NCBI GenBank assembly: GCA_945891505.1
Contig: CAMDDL010000001.1
Coordinates: forward strand, 1 to 64,000
DNA from: Maricaulis salignorans
GTDB lineage: Bacteria; Pseudomonadota; Alphaproteobacteria; Caulobacterales; Aquidulcibacteraceae
Length of the DNA stretch: 64,000 nucleotides
Reading direction: 5' to 3'
Part shown: positions 50,057-59,092 of the stretch, piece by piece
How positions within the stretch are numbered: position 1 is the stretch's first letter
Layout of the letters: each line of letters opens with the position of its first letter
The notes under the pieces: model-generated
The model's input: only the letters and a program-made list of their open reading frames with translations
Told to the model about the DNA's origin: nothing
Databases searched by the model: none
Position numbers and translations under genes: made by a program

Positions 50057-51517
50057 ATGATTGGGATTACAGCCTTTGGAGCCTATGTGCCGCGCCTGCG
50101 CTTGCAGAAGAAAGCGATGGCTCAGACCAATGCGTGGCTCGCGCCTAATTTGATGGGTAAGGCGAAGGGTGAGCGTGCCTTTGGTAATTGGGACGAGGAT
50201 GCCATCACTTTTGCGGTGGAAGCCGCCCGCGATGCCTTAGGGCCAGACGATGATCGCTCGCACATCAAGGCACTCTATTTTGCCTCCACCACCGCCCCCT
50301 TCGCTGACCGCTTGAACGCTGGCATTGTGCAAGCGGCTTTGACGCTGGAACCCACGATCCAAGCCGCCGACATCTCGGGCACGCAGAAAGCCGGCATGAC
50401 GGCATTGGCCCAAGCCCTTTGTGTTGCTAATGGGGCACCTGAGGGTGCAAATCCTAGTCTTTTAGTGGCAGCAGGTGATCGGCGTGTGCCAAAGGCCGTC
50501 TCTGCGCAAGAATTTGACTATGGCGATGGCGGCGCGGCCATGGTGGTGGGTCGTCACAATGTGCTGGCCGAATGGGTGGGCGGGGCTGCCAGCACGGTTG
50601 ATTTCGTTGATCATTTTCGTGGGGCAGACGAGGCCTTTGATTATCAATGGGAAGAGCGCTGGATCCGCGACGAAGGCTATATGAAGATTGTGCCGCCGGT
50701 TTTGACCCGGGCTTTGGCCAGTGCGGGGCTTGAGGCCGCCGCCGTCGACCACTTCATTCTGCCCAGCACGTTTAAGGGCATAGCAGAGGGCATCGCCAAG
50801 CGCTTGGGTCTCAAGGCTGAAGCAGTATGCGATAATCTGGGTACAATCGTGGGCGAAACGGGCTGTGCCCACGCGCTTTTGATGTTGGCTGGCGTTCTGG
50901 AAAAGGCGCAAGCTGGGCAGACGATTTTGGTGGCGCAATTCGGGCAGGGCTGTGAGGCGCTGGTCTTTAAAGTGACCGACGCAATCACCCAATTCAAACC
51001 CCGTGTGGGGTTATCTGGCTGGCTCGCCTACCGGAAGGAAGAGACCAGTTATATGAAATATCTGGTCTTCAATGGCTTGGTTGAGTGGGATAAGGGCATG
51101 CGGGCGGAGAAAGATAACAAGACCGCTTTGACCACGCTGTATCGCTATAATGACGGCATTTTGGGCCTCGTTGGCGGTAAATGTCAGGTCACTGGCACAG
51201 TGCAATATCCGCGTACTCGCATTTCCGTTGCCCCGAATTCGCCCGAAGTCGACAGCCAAGAACCCTATAAATTTGCCGAACGCGCTGCAAAAGTGCTGAC
51301 CTACTCAGCGGACTATCTGACCTATTCGATGAACCCACCCAATCATTACGGCCAGATCGACTTTGAAGGCGGCGGCCGGATCTTTATGGACATCGCCGAT
51401 GTTGAGCCCGGCGAGATCGATAGCGGCACCGAGGTTCGCATGGCGTTTCGCGTCAAAGAGTGGGACGACCGACGCGGCTTTACCCGCTACTTCTGGAAAG
51501 CGGTGCCGGTACGGTGA
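50057..51517 (+). CDS. HMG-CoA synthase-like thiolase-fold protein fused to DUF35/OB domain
   Basis: Protein of 486 aa. Residues 1-330 have the thiolase fold of HMG-CoA synthases (MIGITAFGAYVPRLRL, GNWDEDAITFAVEAARDAL, GDGGAAMVVGR, LGTIVGETGCAHALLMLAGVLE). Residues about 345-486 resemble a DUF35 OB-fold domain (GKCQVTGTVQYPR, VEPGEIDSGTEVRMAFRV). At the place where the nucleophilic Cys is expected the sequence reads ISGTQKAGMTAL, so Gln appears to replace Cys, and the DUF35 zinc ribbon has lost most Cys (only GKC remains). It may thus be a decarboxylase, a carrier-type subunit or inactive. It follows the flavoprotein and is convergent with the next gene. Confidence 0.8.
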   Translation: MIGITAFGAYVPRLRLQKKAMAQTNAWLAPNLMGKAKGERAFGNWDEDAITFAVEAARDALGPDDDRSHIKALYFASTTAPFADRLNAGIVQAALTLEPTIQAADISGTQKAGMTALAQALCVANGAPEGANPSLLVAAGDRRVPKAVSAQEFDYGDGGAAMVVGRHNVLAEWVGGAASTVDFVDHFRGADEAFDYQWEERWIRDEGYMKIVPPVLTRALASAGLEAAAVDHFILPSTFKGIAEGIAKRLGLKAEAVCDNLGTIVGETGCAHALLMLAGVLEKAQAGQTILVAQFGQGCEALVFKVTDAITQFKPRVGLSGWLAYRKEETSYMKYLVFNGLVEWDKGMRAEKDNKTALTTLYRYNDGILGLVGGKCQVTGTVQYPRTRISVAPNSPEVDSQEPYKFAERAAKVLTYSADYLTYSMNPPNHYGQIDFEGGGRIFMDIADVEPGEIDSGTEVRMAFRVKEWDDRRGFTRYFWKAVPVR

Positions 51518-51523
51518 GGCGTT

Positions 51524-52090
51524 TTACTTCTTAGTCGGTGAGAAAGTTGGGATATTCTCGGTGAAGCCAAATACCACGACATCCAAAGGCATAGAACCAT
51601 AGTCGGCATTCTTGCAGCCCAGCTCCTTTGTCGCTTTTTTCCGAAGAGTCCATTGCACTTGCCAATTTGTCTTGCCGACAAGGGGGAAAATTTCATTGCC
51701 GCCGAGCCCAGGTAAAACCTCAGTTTTGAGGGCGGCTTCTGAATTGTCGCTTGGTCGATAGGACAGGAGAATCTCTTTGTCACACTGATTTGGATTGCGC
51801 CAAGACACCACGAGCCGCCGATCCGGGTTGACGAGGAATTCTTGCGGGGCTTCCTTGAGGATCTTTGTCTTCCGGCTCGTGCTTAATGAGTCGGGCAGAT
51901 AGACTTGTTCGAACTGCCCGGCGGACTTTTGACGGTCGAGCAAAAGCAGCGCCTTAGTCGTCCAATAAATGCATACAATGACAAGCCCAAGTGCGATCCA
52001 ACCAACGGTTTCACCAGGGGTTGGCAGGCGTGACTGGTCCGAGTCCACGCGCGTGATTTTTATCCTAGCCCTGAAGTCAAATTCCGGCAC
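51524..52090 (-). CDS. Hypothetical single-pass membrane protein
   Basis: Protein of 188 aa that I do not recognise. A short polar N-terminus is followed by one transmembrane helix near residues 28-50 (TVGWIALGLVIVCIYWTTKAL), then a soluble domain of mostly strand-like sequence with one Cys pair (NQCDKEI and ELGCKNADYG) that could be a periplasmic disulfide. It is convergent with the HMG-CoA-synthase-like gene (6 bp apart). No neighbours suggest a role. Codon choice looks normal for the window. Confidence 0.7.
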   Translation of the reverse strand: MPEFDFRARIKITRVDSDQSRLPTPGETVGWIALGLVIVCIYWTTKALLLLDRQKSAGQFEQVYLPDSLSTSRKTKILKEAPQEFLVNPDRRLVVSWRNPNQCDKEILLSYRPSDNSEAALKTEVLPGLGGNEIFPLVGKTNWQVQWTLRKKATKELGCKNADYGSMPLDVVVFGFTENIPTFSPTKK

Positions 52091-52289
52091 AAATTACTCC
52101 TTAAGTAGGCATAACATAGGTTTAAAGGCGGGCGCTTACAAGGCCATTTGAGTGGCGCCACAAGTGTCCCGACGAAATTTAGCACGCGGGAGAGTTTCCT
52201 TTTCGTCTGGACCCATTTTGGTTGAAACTGAGTGTCACCAAAATGGCTCGTCTAGGATTAGCGCGACATCTACACAAACGCGTGCAAAA

Positions 52290-52314
52290 GGACCGCGTGA
52301 GCCACGAGCTGCGC
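52290..52314 (+). repeat. 25-bp inverted repeat, copy 1
   Basis: GGACCGCGTGAGCCACGAGC and five further bases, a perfect reverse complement of 52985-53009. It also contributes to the local hairpin at 52307-52340. Confidence 0.85.
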
Positions 52315-52984
52315 ATGTCACCGCGTACAGATGCGCAGCTAGTGCTGCGCGCTCCATCCCCCCAACACCCATAGCCCCGCGCGGAAAACCACCGGGGGCG
52401 CACCTTGTTGCCCGAAGGCAGAGGGGCCGGGGCGCGTGGTGTGCGCCAGATAGGGTGGGCCAGATTAATGGACTGGCCCGGAATACGACGCAAACCATGC
52501 GCCCCGGCTGAAATAAGTACGCGTGCCCAAGGGAAGATCATGAGCCCTCCTCTGTGGTGACATTTCCCCCGCCTGTACATGAAGATTTCATCTTAAGCGC
52601 GTTTTGATCCAAAGGATCAAAGTTGCGCGGCAACAAAAATGAAACGATCCCGCGAGTTTTGTTTCAAGCCTATTGAAAGACTTGACCTCCGGCTTCACAC
52701 GGCAGTCGGTCTTGAGCACACCGGGCATAAGGACAGCTAATCCTTATGAAAACAAGAGGCAGCCACGTCTGCCCCGATTAACCCCGCTTACCCATCCCCA
52801 ACCGGTGTCGCCGCTGCAGCAACAACGCCCTCTCGTCGGAGATGGGCCTAGGTTATGGGAGGTTTGGTGGGTGGGGGATAAGTTTTTATCTGTGCCTTTG
52901 CCACAGCCCCCCTTAGGAGCGATGGGAGATCACAGGTTCGGGCAAGTTGCTCGCTCTCCGCTATCACTGCGGTGGAGATTACAA

Positions 52985-53009
52985 GCGCAGCTCGTGGCTC
53001 ACGCGGTCC
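52985..53009 (-). repeat. 25-bp inverted repeat, copy 2
   Basis: Perfect reverse complement of 52290-52314. It lies 2 bp beyond the trpC stop codon, so it is in the 3' end of the trp transcript. Confidence 0.85.
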
Positions 53010-53011
53010 CC

Positions 53012-53803
53012 TCAACCCACCGACAATATCCCCCGCGTTGCCGCGCAAACATCATCCTGCCGCATCAGGCTTTCGCCGATCAGGAACGCCTTGGCACCCG
53101 CCGCTTGCAACAGAGCAATGTCGGCGCGGGTGTTGATGCCGCTTTCGGCTACGAGGAGCCGCGAAGGCGGGATCATGGTCGAAAGGCGGGCGGTCGTCGA
53201 CAGATCTGTGACGAAGGTCTTGAGGTTGCGATTATTGACGCCAATCAGTTCCGCATCGAGCTTCAAGGCGCGTTCCATCTCGGCTTCGTCATGGGTCTCG
53301 ATCAGGGCATCCATGCCGTAATGCTTGGCAGCGGCAACCAGATCAGCGGCGCGTTTATCGTCCAGAGCGGCCATGATGACGAGGATCGCATCGGCACCAT
53401 AAGCGCGGCTTTCGGCGATCTGCCAAGGGTCGACCATGAAGTCCTTGCGCAGGCAGGGCAGGTTAGTGGCCGCACGCGCAGCGACCAGAAAGCTCTCATG
53501 GCCTTGGAAGCTAGGCGCATCGGTGAGGACGGAGAGGCAAGCCGCGCCGCCCTGTTCGTAAGCTTGAGCCAATTGCGCGGGTACAAAGTCTGCGCGGATC
53601 AGGCCCTTTGACGGGCTGGCCTTTTTGATCTCGGCGATCAGGGCAGGGCGGGTCTCAGCGGCCCTTTTCAGGGCGGTGGTAAAGCCACGTGGCGCGCTGT
53701 GCTCGGATGCCAAGGCCTCCAGTGCCGCGATGGATTGGAGGGGCTTACGGGCAGCCACTTCGTCGCGCTTATAGGCGATGATTTTGGAGAGGGTGTCGCT
53801 CAT
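53012..53803 (-). CDS. trpC: Indole-3-glycerol phosphate synthase
   Basis: Closes the indole ring in tryptophan synthesis, converting CdRP to indole-3-glycerol phosphate. 263 aa, monofunctional (no fused TrpF). Typical motifs are [38 protein letters not shown] and VAESGI. Its ATG overlaps the trpD stop (ATGA). The gene ends the ppiD-trpEGDC cluster; trpF, trpB and trpA are not in the window. Confidence 0.97.
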   Translation of the reverse strand: MSDTLSKIIAYKRDEVAARKPLQSIAALEALASEHSAPRGFTTALKRAAETRPALIAEIKKASPSKGLIRADFVPAQLAQAYEQGGAACLSVLTDAPSFQGHESFLVAARAATNLPCLRKDFMVDPWQIAESRAYGADAILVIMAALDDKRAADLVAAAKHYGMDALIETHDEAEMERALKLDAELIGVNNRNLKTFVTDLSTTARLSTMIPPSRLLVAESGINTRADIALLQAAGAKAFLIGESLMRQDDVCAATRGILSVG

Positions 53804-54825
53804 GATGGCGTCCGATTGGTAAAGGCGATCAGCTGATCCAGCTTGGTGAGCGCAGCTTTGGAGTCGAGACTTGCTGTGGCGCGCGCCAAAGCCTCTGTGA
53901 GGTCTGAGGTTGCAGCACTGGCCACCAGGGCTGCAGCGGCATTCAACAGCACCACGTCGCGGTAAGGGCCGGTCTCGCCCTGCAACAGCGCACGCAACGC
54001 CACGGCATTGTGCGCCGCATCGCCACCCTTGAGGGCCTCAAGCGGCGCTGTGTTAAGACCGAGGTCACCCGGATGGATCTCAAGCTCGGACAGGGTCTTG
54101 TCCTTCAGAGCTGTGACTTGCGTGGGGCCAGATAGCGACAATTCATCCAAGCCGCCGTGGCCATGGACGACCCAAGCGCTTTCACAGCCAAGGCTCAACA
54201 GGGCTTGCGCCATCGGACGGCGCTTGTCATCGGCGAAGACGCCAACCAATTGGCGCTGTGCGCCTGCCGGATTAGAAAGGGGGCCTAATAGATTGAAAAT
54301 GGTGCGGAAACCGAGTTCACGGCGGGCGGGGCCAACATGACGCATGGCGGGGTGATGGGCTTGGGCAAAGAGGAAGACGAGGCCGACTTCATCGAGGGCG
54401 GCGGCGCATTGATCAGGCGTCAGCTCTAGCTTGACACCCAAAGCCTCTAAGACGTCGGCGGCCCCTGACTTGGAGCTCATGGCGCGATTGCCATGCTTGG
54501 CGACCTTTTGCCCGCAGCCCGCCAGAACAAAGGACACAGCGGTCGAGATGTTGAGGGTGTGAGACCCATCACCACCTGTGCCACAGACATCTAGGCACGC
54601 AAGGGAAGTGTCGACCCGTGTCATGGCCCCACGCATCGCTTGCGCGCCAGAGGCGATCATGTCGCTGGTTAGGATCAGTCGCTCTAGGCCCATCAAGAAG
54701 GCCCCAATTTGAGCTTGGGTCGCTTCCCCGCTCAAGATGGCGGCAAAGGCTTGGTCCAGCATGGCCTGGGGCGGCGCGTCGCCATCGCGCAAGAGCGCCA
54801 AAGCTGGTTTGATCGCCTCACTCAC
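53800..54825 (-). CDS. trpD: Anthranilate phosphoribosyltransferase
   Basis: Transfers the phosphoribosyl group of PRPP to anthranilate. 341 aa with the PRPP-binding [36 protein letters not shown], and [19 protein letters not shown]. It overlaps trpG upstream and trpC downstream by 4 bp each, so the four trp genes are translationally coupled. Confidence 0.97.
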   Translation of the reverse strand: MSEAIKPALALLRDGDAPPQAMLDQAFAAILSGEATQAQIGAFLMGLERLILTSDMIASGAQAMRGAMTRVDTSLACLDVCGTGGDGSHTLNISTAVSFVLAGCGQKVAKHGNRAMSSKSGAADVLEALGVKLELTPDQCAAALDEVGLVFLFAQAHHPAMRHVGPARRELGFRTIFNLLGPLSNPAGAQRQLVGVFADDKRRPMAQALLSLGCESAWVVHGHGGLDELSLSGPTQVTALKDKTLSELEIHPGDLGLNTAPLEALKGGDAAHNAVALRALLQGETGPYRDVVLLNAAAALVASAATSDLTEALARATASLDSKAALTKLDQLIAFTNRTPS

Positions 54826-55406
54826 GATTGGCTGGCTTTGGTTGACTGCAAGAAGCGCTGGATCAGCGCGTGGCCGTGCTCAGAGGCAATGCTTTCAGGA
54901 TGGAATTGGACACCAAAGATCGGCTTGGCCACATGGCTCATGCCCATGATCTCACCATCAGCCGTCCAAGCATCGACGCGCAAGGAATTGGGCAAGCTTT
55001 CGCGCTCAACCGACAAGGAGTGATAGCGGGTTACCTCAAACTGCTCGGGCAGGCCTTCAAACAGACCCGTATCGGCGTGCGTGATTGTGGAGGTCTTGCC
55101 GTGCATGATCGTCTTGGCGCGCAACACGGTGCCGCCATACGCTTGGCCAATCGCTTGGTGCCCTAGGCAGACTCCAAGCAACGGAATGTCGTCGGGCAGG
55201 GCCTTGATGAGGTCGAGGCAAATGCCCGCTTCATTGGGGGTGCAAGGACCCGGTGAAATGATGATGCCGTCCCCGGCTTGGGCGATCGCATCTTCCACGC
55301 TGATGCGGTCATTACGAACAACATGCGTTTCAGCACCCAATTCCTCGACATAATGGACGAGATTGTAGGTGAAGCTGTCGTAATTATCGATGAGCAGGAT
55401 TTTCAT
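54822..55406 (-). CDS. trpG: Anthranilate synthase component II (glutamine amidotransferase)
   Basis: Class I amidotransferase of 194 aa supplying ammonia to TrpE; may double as PabA for folate. Nucleophile Cys in LGVCLGHQAIGQAYGG, His-Glu in GVQFHPESIASEHG. Start DNYDSFTYNLVHYVEELG is canonical. It overlaps trpE and trpD by 4 bp. Confidence 0.97.
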   Translation of the reverse strand: MKILLIDNYDSFTYNLVHYVEELGAETHVVRNDRISVEDAIAQAGDGIIISPGPCTPNEAGICLDLIKALPDDIPLLGVCLGHQAIGQAYGGTVLRAKTIMHGKTSTITHADTGLFEGLPEQFEVTRYHSLSVERESLPNSLRVDAWTADGEIMGMSHVAKPIFGVQFHPESIASEHGHALIQRFLQSTKASQS

Positions 55407-56965
55407 GCTTGGGCATCCTTCTCGCCATAGCGACCTGCATCCTCGGCCGCGCGCAACAAGGCCTTCGCCTTATTGACGCACTCATTGTGCTCACTCAACG
55501 GAATGGAGTCGAGGACAACCCCAGCGCCGGCTTGGGCATGGAGGACGCCGTCTTTCAAAACGCCCGTTCGAAGCGCAATGCACAAGTCCATATCGCCACC
55601 GGCAGAGAAATAGCCGACGCCGCCCGCATAGACACCACGACCATGGGGCTCTAGCTCGGCAATGATCTCCATCGCCCGCACTTTTGGGGCGCCAGAAACA
55701 GTGCCTGCTGGAAAGCCTGCGAGCAAAGCATCCAGCGCATCAAGGCCCGGCTTTAAGCTGCCCTCAACATTGGAGACGATGTGCATGACATGGCTATAGC
55801 GCTCGACCTTGAAACTCTCTGTAACGCGAACCCCGCCACGGCCAATACCGACAGGGCCATCATTGCCACCTGGTTTAGAGCGGGAGACGCGACCAACATC
55901 GTTGCGACCAAGGTCGAGCAGCATGAGATGTTCGGCCCGCTCTTTGGGGTCATTCAAAAGCTCTTCTGCCAAAGCTTCATCGAGGGCAGGGGTGGCCCCA
56001 CGTGGTTTGGTCCCAGCTATCGGCCGCATTGTCACGGTGCCGTCGCGCAAGCGGACCAAGATTTCTGGGCTAGATCCCACAATATCAAAGCCGTCCATCC
56101 GTAACAGAAACAGGAAGGGCGATGGGTTAGTTCGCCGCAAAGACCGGTAGAGCGAAATCGCCGAACCCGAGAAGGGGGCGGAAAAACGCTGGCTCGGCAC
56201 CACTTGGAAGATATCACCAGCGCGAATGTAGTCCTTGGCCGTCTCCACCTTCGCCATATAGGCTCCAGGGCTCATGTTCGGGATCGCTTCGCCTAAGGGG
56301 CTGGGCTTGGCGACGTAAGACGGCACGCGCAAGGGCGAAGGGCCGTCCAATGTGGCCCAAGCTTGTTCTAGGCGCGCACGACCCTGTTCATAGGCGTCAC
56401 GGGCAGAAATCCCGGGCTTTGGACGCACAGGCGTCACCAAAAGCAATTCCTGCTTCACCCCGTCAAAGACGATCACAAGGCGCGGTCGAACCAGAAGCGC
56501 CTCGGGCACGCCAATGGGGTCAGGCGCTGTCTCAGGTAGTCGCTCGACCCGGCGCACGGTTTCATAGGCGAGATAGCCGAAGAGGCCTGCCGCAGGTGGC
56601 GGCAAATCACTTGGAAAGTCGAGGGCGCTTTCTGCGATCAAAGTGCGCAACGCCGCCAGTGGCTCTTCGCCACAAGGCACATAGTCGCCGACTTGGCCGG
56701 TTTCATCAATCACAGCCTTGGCCGCACCTGATTGATCGACCCGATAGATGAGGTCGGGGTCACAAGCAACGATGGAATAGCGCCCCCGTGTCTCCCCGCC
56801 TTCTACACTCTCAAACAAGCAAGAACCCAGACGGTCTGCGCCTAATTTGGCGATGGCCGAAACAGGTGTCTCTAGATCATCGATCCGTTTGGCACGTAAA
56901 GGCGTACCGCGCCCTTGCAGATAGGAAGCTTCAAACAGCTCAAAACTAGGTTCAATGGATAGCAC
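55403..56965 (-). CDS. trpE: Anthranilate synthase component I
   Basis: Converts chorismate and ammonia to anthranilate; the usual target of tryptophan feedback. 520 aa. N-terminal region with GSCLFESVEGGETRGRYS (equivalent of the LLES feedback site), then the chorismate-binding core: VVPSQRFSAPF, GSSPEILVRL, RPIAGTKPRG, HLMLLDLGRNDVGRV, SVEGSLKPGLDAL and GAPKVRAMEII. It starts 6 bp after the ppiD stop, so there is no room for a leader peptide or attenuator directly before it. Confidence 0.97.
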   Translation of the reverse strand: MLSIEPSFELFEASYLQGRGTPLRAKRIDDLETPVSAIAKLGADRLGSCLFESVEGGETRGRYSIVACDPDLIYRVDQSGAAKAVIDETGQVGDYVPCGEEPLAALRTLIAESALDFPSDLPPPAAGLFGYLAYETVRRVERLPETAPDPIGVPEALLVRPRLVIVFDGVKQELLLVTPVRPKPGISARDAYEQGRARLEQAWATLDGPSPLRVPSYVAKPSPLGEAIPNMSPGAYMAKVETAKDYIRAGDIFQVVPSQRFSAPFSGSAISLYRSLRRTNPSPFLFLLRMDGFDIVGSSPEILVRLRDGTVTMRPIAGTKPRGATPALDEALAEELLNDPKERAEHLMLLDLGRNDVGRVSRSKPGGNDGPVGIGRGGVRVTESFKVERYSHVMHIVSNVEGSLKPGLDALDALLAGFPAGTVSGAPKVRAMEIIAELEPHGRGVYAGGVGYFSAGGDMDLCIALRTGVLKDGVLHAQAGAGVVLDSIPLSEHNECVNKAKALLRAAEDAGRYGEKDAQA

Positions 56966-56971
56966 GTTCGC

Positions 56972-58900
56972 CTACGGCTGTTTGGCCGGCACTGCGGCTT
57001 TGCTGGCGGCGGCGGTTTCTTCGGTATCACCCAAGGCGCGGCCCATCATTTTGGTGAAGAGCTGGGCCTTTGCGCGATCCCGGGCGACCCGTTCTAAGGA
57101 CGCAATCAGGTCGCGCTGGACTGAGGCACGCACCGCAGTCTCGGCCTGAACCAAACGATCTGGAACCGTGCCTTCATCGTCCTTCAAGATGTCGTCGATC
57201 CGCACGACGGTGTATTCAACCCCGTTGGCGGTAGGCGCAAGGACCAGTTCACCCTTTTTCGCGGCAAACACAGCTTGGCTAAGCGCTTGGCCACCTTGGC
57301 CGCGCAAAAGCGGCTGGGTCTGCTTGGCGACGGGCAACTTATATTTCGCAGCCGCAGCTTCCATACTGGTCTTCTTCGCATCTGCCAAAATTTCCTTGGC
57401 TTTGGCTTCTGCCCGGACACGAATATCGCGACGAATCCACTCAGTCGTCAATTCGTTGCGGATTGCGGCGAATGGCGGTGGTGCAGCAACATTAATCGCA
57501 TCAATACGGACCGCGACATAACGATCACCGGGAACCGGGGCCAAGTCCGACGTATCGCCTTTGCCGCCCGAAAATGCATCTTTCAGGACCGTTGGCGCTT
57601 CGACAAACTCAGGGGCAGGCTGTCCTGTTGCAGCCAGATTACCATCCGCAATCACGTCTTTGATTTGGACCAGTTGGAAGCCTGCTTTAGCGGCAGCAGC
57701 TTCGAGAGTTGCCCCTTCCGTGATCGCCTTATCATAGGCCTCGGTCGCATCGGTCAGCAGTTCGCCGGCTGCGGTTTGGCGTAGTTGCGTGCGGATTTCG
57801 ACCGCAGAATCTTCAAACTTAGCCTCTTTGGCTGCCACAGCTTCGGTGACCTTGATCGCTGCGAAGGGTTGCAGCTTGGCTGCCACAACTTGCACATCGC
57901 CTTGCTTCATCTCGAAGGCAGCTTTGGCTACATTTTGATCGGGAATGCCGCCGATGGTCACGTTTGACAACACGACTGGTGAGGACAGGCCGAGTGATTT
58001 TGCAATGGCTGCGGGGTCTTCACCAGCACGCAAGCGGGATGCAGCTTGATCGGCCTTCACACGATCCGAGGCGACCAATTGAACCAAGCCGCGCTTTGCT
58101 GGCGATGAAAGACGTTCCTTGTTGCGGCCAAAAATCTCTTGAGCTTGGGCTTCATCCACCTTCACTTTGGCTTCGAAGTCAGCAAGACTTGCGACAACCA
58201 TCGTTAGCGTGCGTGTTTCGGGCCGCATCAATTGGGCTTTGCTCTCATCATAGAGCGCTTTCAATTGAGCGTCGTTTGGCTGGCGTGGACCGCCGACAAA
58301 ACCAGCAGGAACCGGAATAATAGTCACCATCCTGCGTTCTGTGCCATAGGCTAATGTCTGGCTGGCAAAGACGCGTGGGGCGCGGAAGCCTGAGCTAACG
58401 GCCAAAGTTAGACCTTGACGGGTCAGGTCAGAACGCACGCTGCCTTCGAACTCAACGGGGGTAAAGCCATTATCGCGCAAGGCCATCTGATAGGTATCTT
58501 GGCTAAAGCGGCGGGTGATTTGGTCTTGGAAGGCAGGGATTTTTGCAATCTCAGCCTGAACCACTGCGTTTGCCGCCTTAATGCCAAGGCCGTCGGTCAT
58601 CGCTGCAAAGGCGCGGCTGGCGACCATTTGTTCCAGTACTGCGCTATCCAGACCTTGAGCGCGCGCCTCTTCGGTTGAGACATCGCGTTTCGCATCGGCC
58701 TTCGCGCGCTTCAAAAGGCGATCAAACTCTTTGCGGTACTCGTCCTGCGTAATCGACTTGCCAGCCACCTTGGCAACCGCATCCGGAGTGCCCCCGGTGA
58801 AGATATCATTGATCCCCCAGATCCCGAACGAGATTACCAAAAGGCCAATGATGATGCCGGAGACCCATGAACGGGCAAATTTTCGAAACGCGGTGAGCAT
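56972..58900 (-). CDS. PpiD-like SurA-N/peptidyl-prolyl isomerase
   Basis: Inner-membrane-anchored periplasmic folding factor of 642 aa. One N-terminal helix (VSGIIIGLLVISFGIWGI), the SurA-N-like start DAVAKVAGKSITQDEYRKEFDRLL, a long middle, and a C-terminal domain with TPTANGVEYTVVRIDDI-like strands. The parvulin catalytic signature is weak, as in E. coli PpiD, so chaperone rather than isomerase activity is likely. It leads the trp operon and diverges from tpiA, an order seen in many alphaproteobacteria. Confidence 0.92.
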   Translation of the reverse strand: MLTAFRKFARSWVSGIIIGLLVISFGIWGINDIFTGGTPDAVAKVAGKSITQDEYRKEFDRLLKRAKADAKRDVSTEEARAQGLDSAVLEQMVASRAFAAMTDGLGIKAANAVVQAEIAKIPAFQDQITRRFSQDTYQMALRDNGFTPVEFEGSVRSDLTRQGLTLAVSSGFRAPRVFASQTLAYGTERRMVTIIPVPAGFVGGPRQPNDAQLKALYDESKAQLMRPETRTLTMVVASLADFEAKVKVDEAQAQEIFGRNKERLSSPAKRGLVQLVASDRVKADQAASRLRAGEDPAAIAKSLGLSSPVVLSNVTIGGIPDQNVAKAAFEMKQGDVQVVAAKLQPFAAIKVTEAVAAKEAKFEDSAVEIRTQLRQTAAGELLTDATEAYDKAITEGATLEAAAAKAGFQLVQIKDVIADGNLAATGQPAPEFVEAPTVLKDAFSGGKGDTSDLAPVPGDRYVAVRIDAINVAAPPPFAAIRNELTTEWIRRDIRVRAEAKAKEILADAKKTSMEAAAAKYKLPVAKQTQPLLRGQGGQALSQAVFAAKKGELVLAPTANGVEYTVVRIDDILKDDEGTVPDRLVQAETAVRASVQRDLIASLERVARDRAKAQLFTKMMGRALGDTEETAAASKAAVPAKQP

Positions 58901-59092
58901 GGAAGATCCTGATGAAAACTTACCTTAGCATAAGGATCGTTGGGAGAGGGGGCAAGGCAAGGCCTGCACAGCGCGGGCCTTGGACTGCAGGTCTCTATCT
59001 GGTGATTTGCAAAGTTCGAATCACCTGCCTATGCCAGACTGGAAATGATGTCTCAAAGATGGCGTCTACCCTTGCCTATGATGGAGAAAACT

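Larger units (their letters stand above)
52091..53011. other. Gene-free, repeat-bearing region downstream of trpC
   Basis: 921 bp in which I support no gene. ORFs on both strands (for example 52152-52511 plus and 52179-52580 minus) are Arg/Pro/Ser-rich, overlap each other and lack ribosome sites. The stretch holds a 25-bp inverted repeat pair (listed separately) and hairpins at 52307-52340 (AGCTGCGCAT/ATGCGCAGCT), 52603-52621 (TTTGATCC/GGATCAAA) and 52726-52748 (CATAAGGA/TCCTTATG). In many alphaproteobacteria moaC, moeA and lexA would follow trpC. Confidence 0.6.

Noticed and set aside
52673-53611. Plus-strand ORF (312 aa) across the repeat region and trpC
   Set aside because: More than half is the complement of trpC, and the rest is Arg/Pro-rich repeat sequence.
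56966-56971. trp attenuator or leader peptide before trpE
   Set aside because: Only 6 bp separate ppiD and trpE, leaving no space for a leader.
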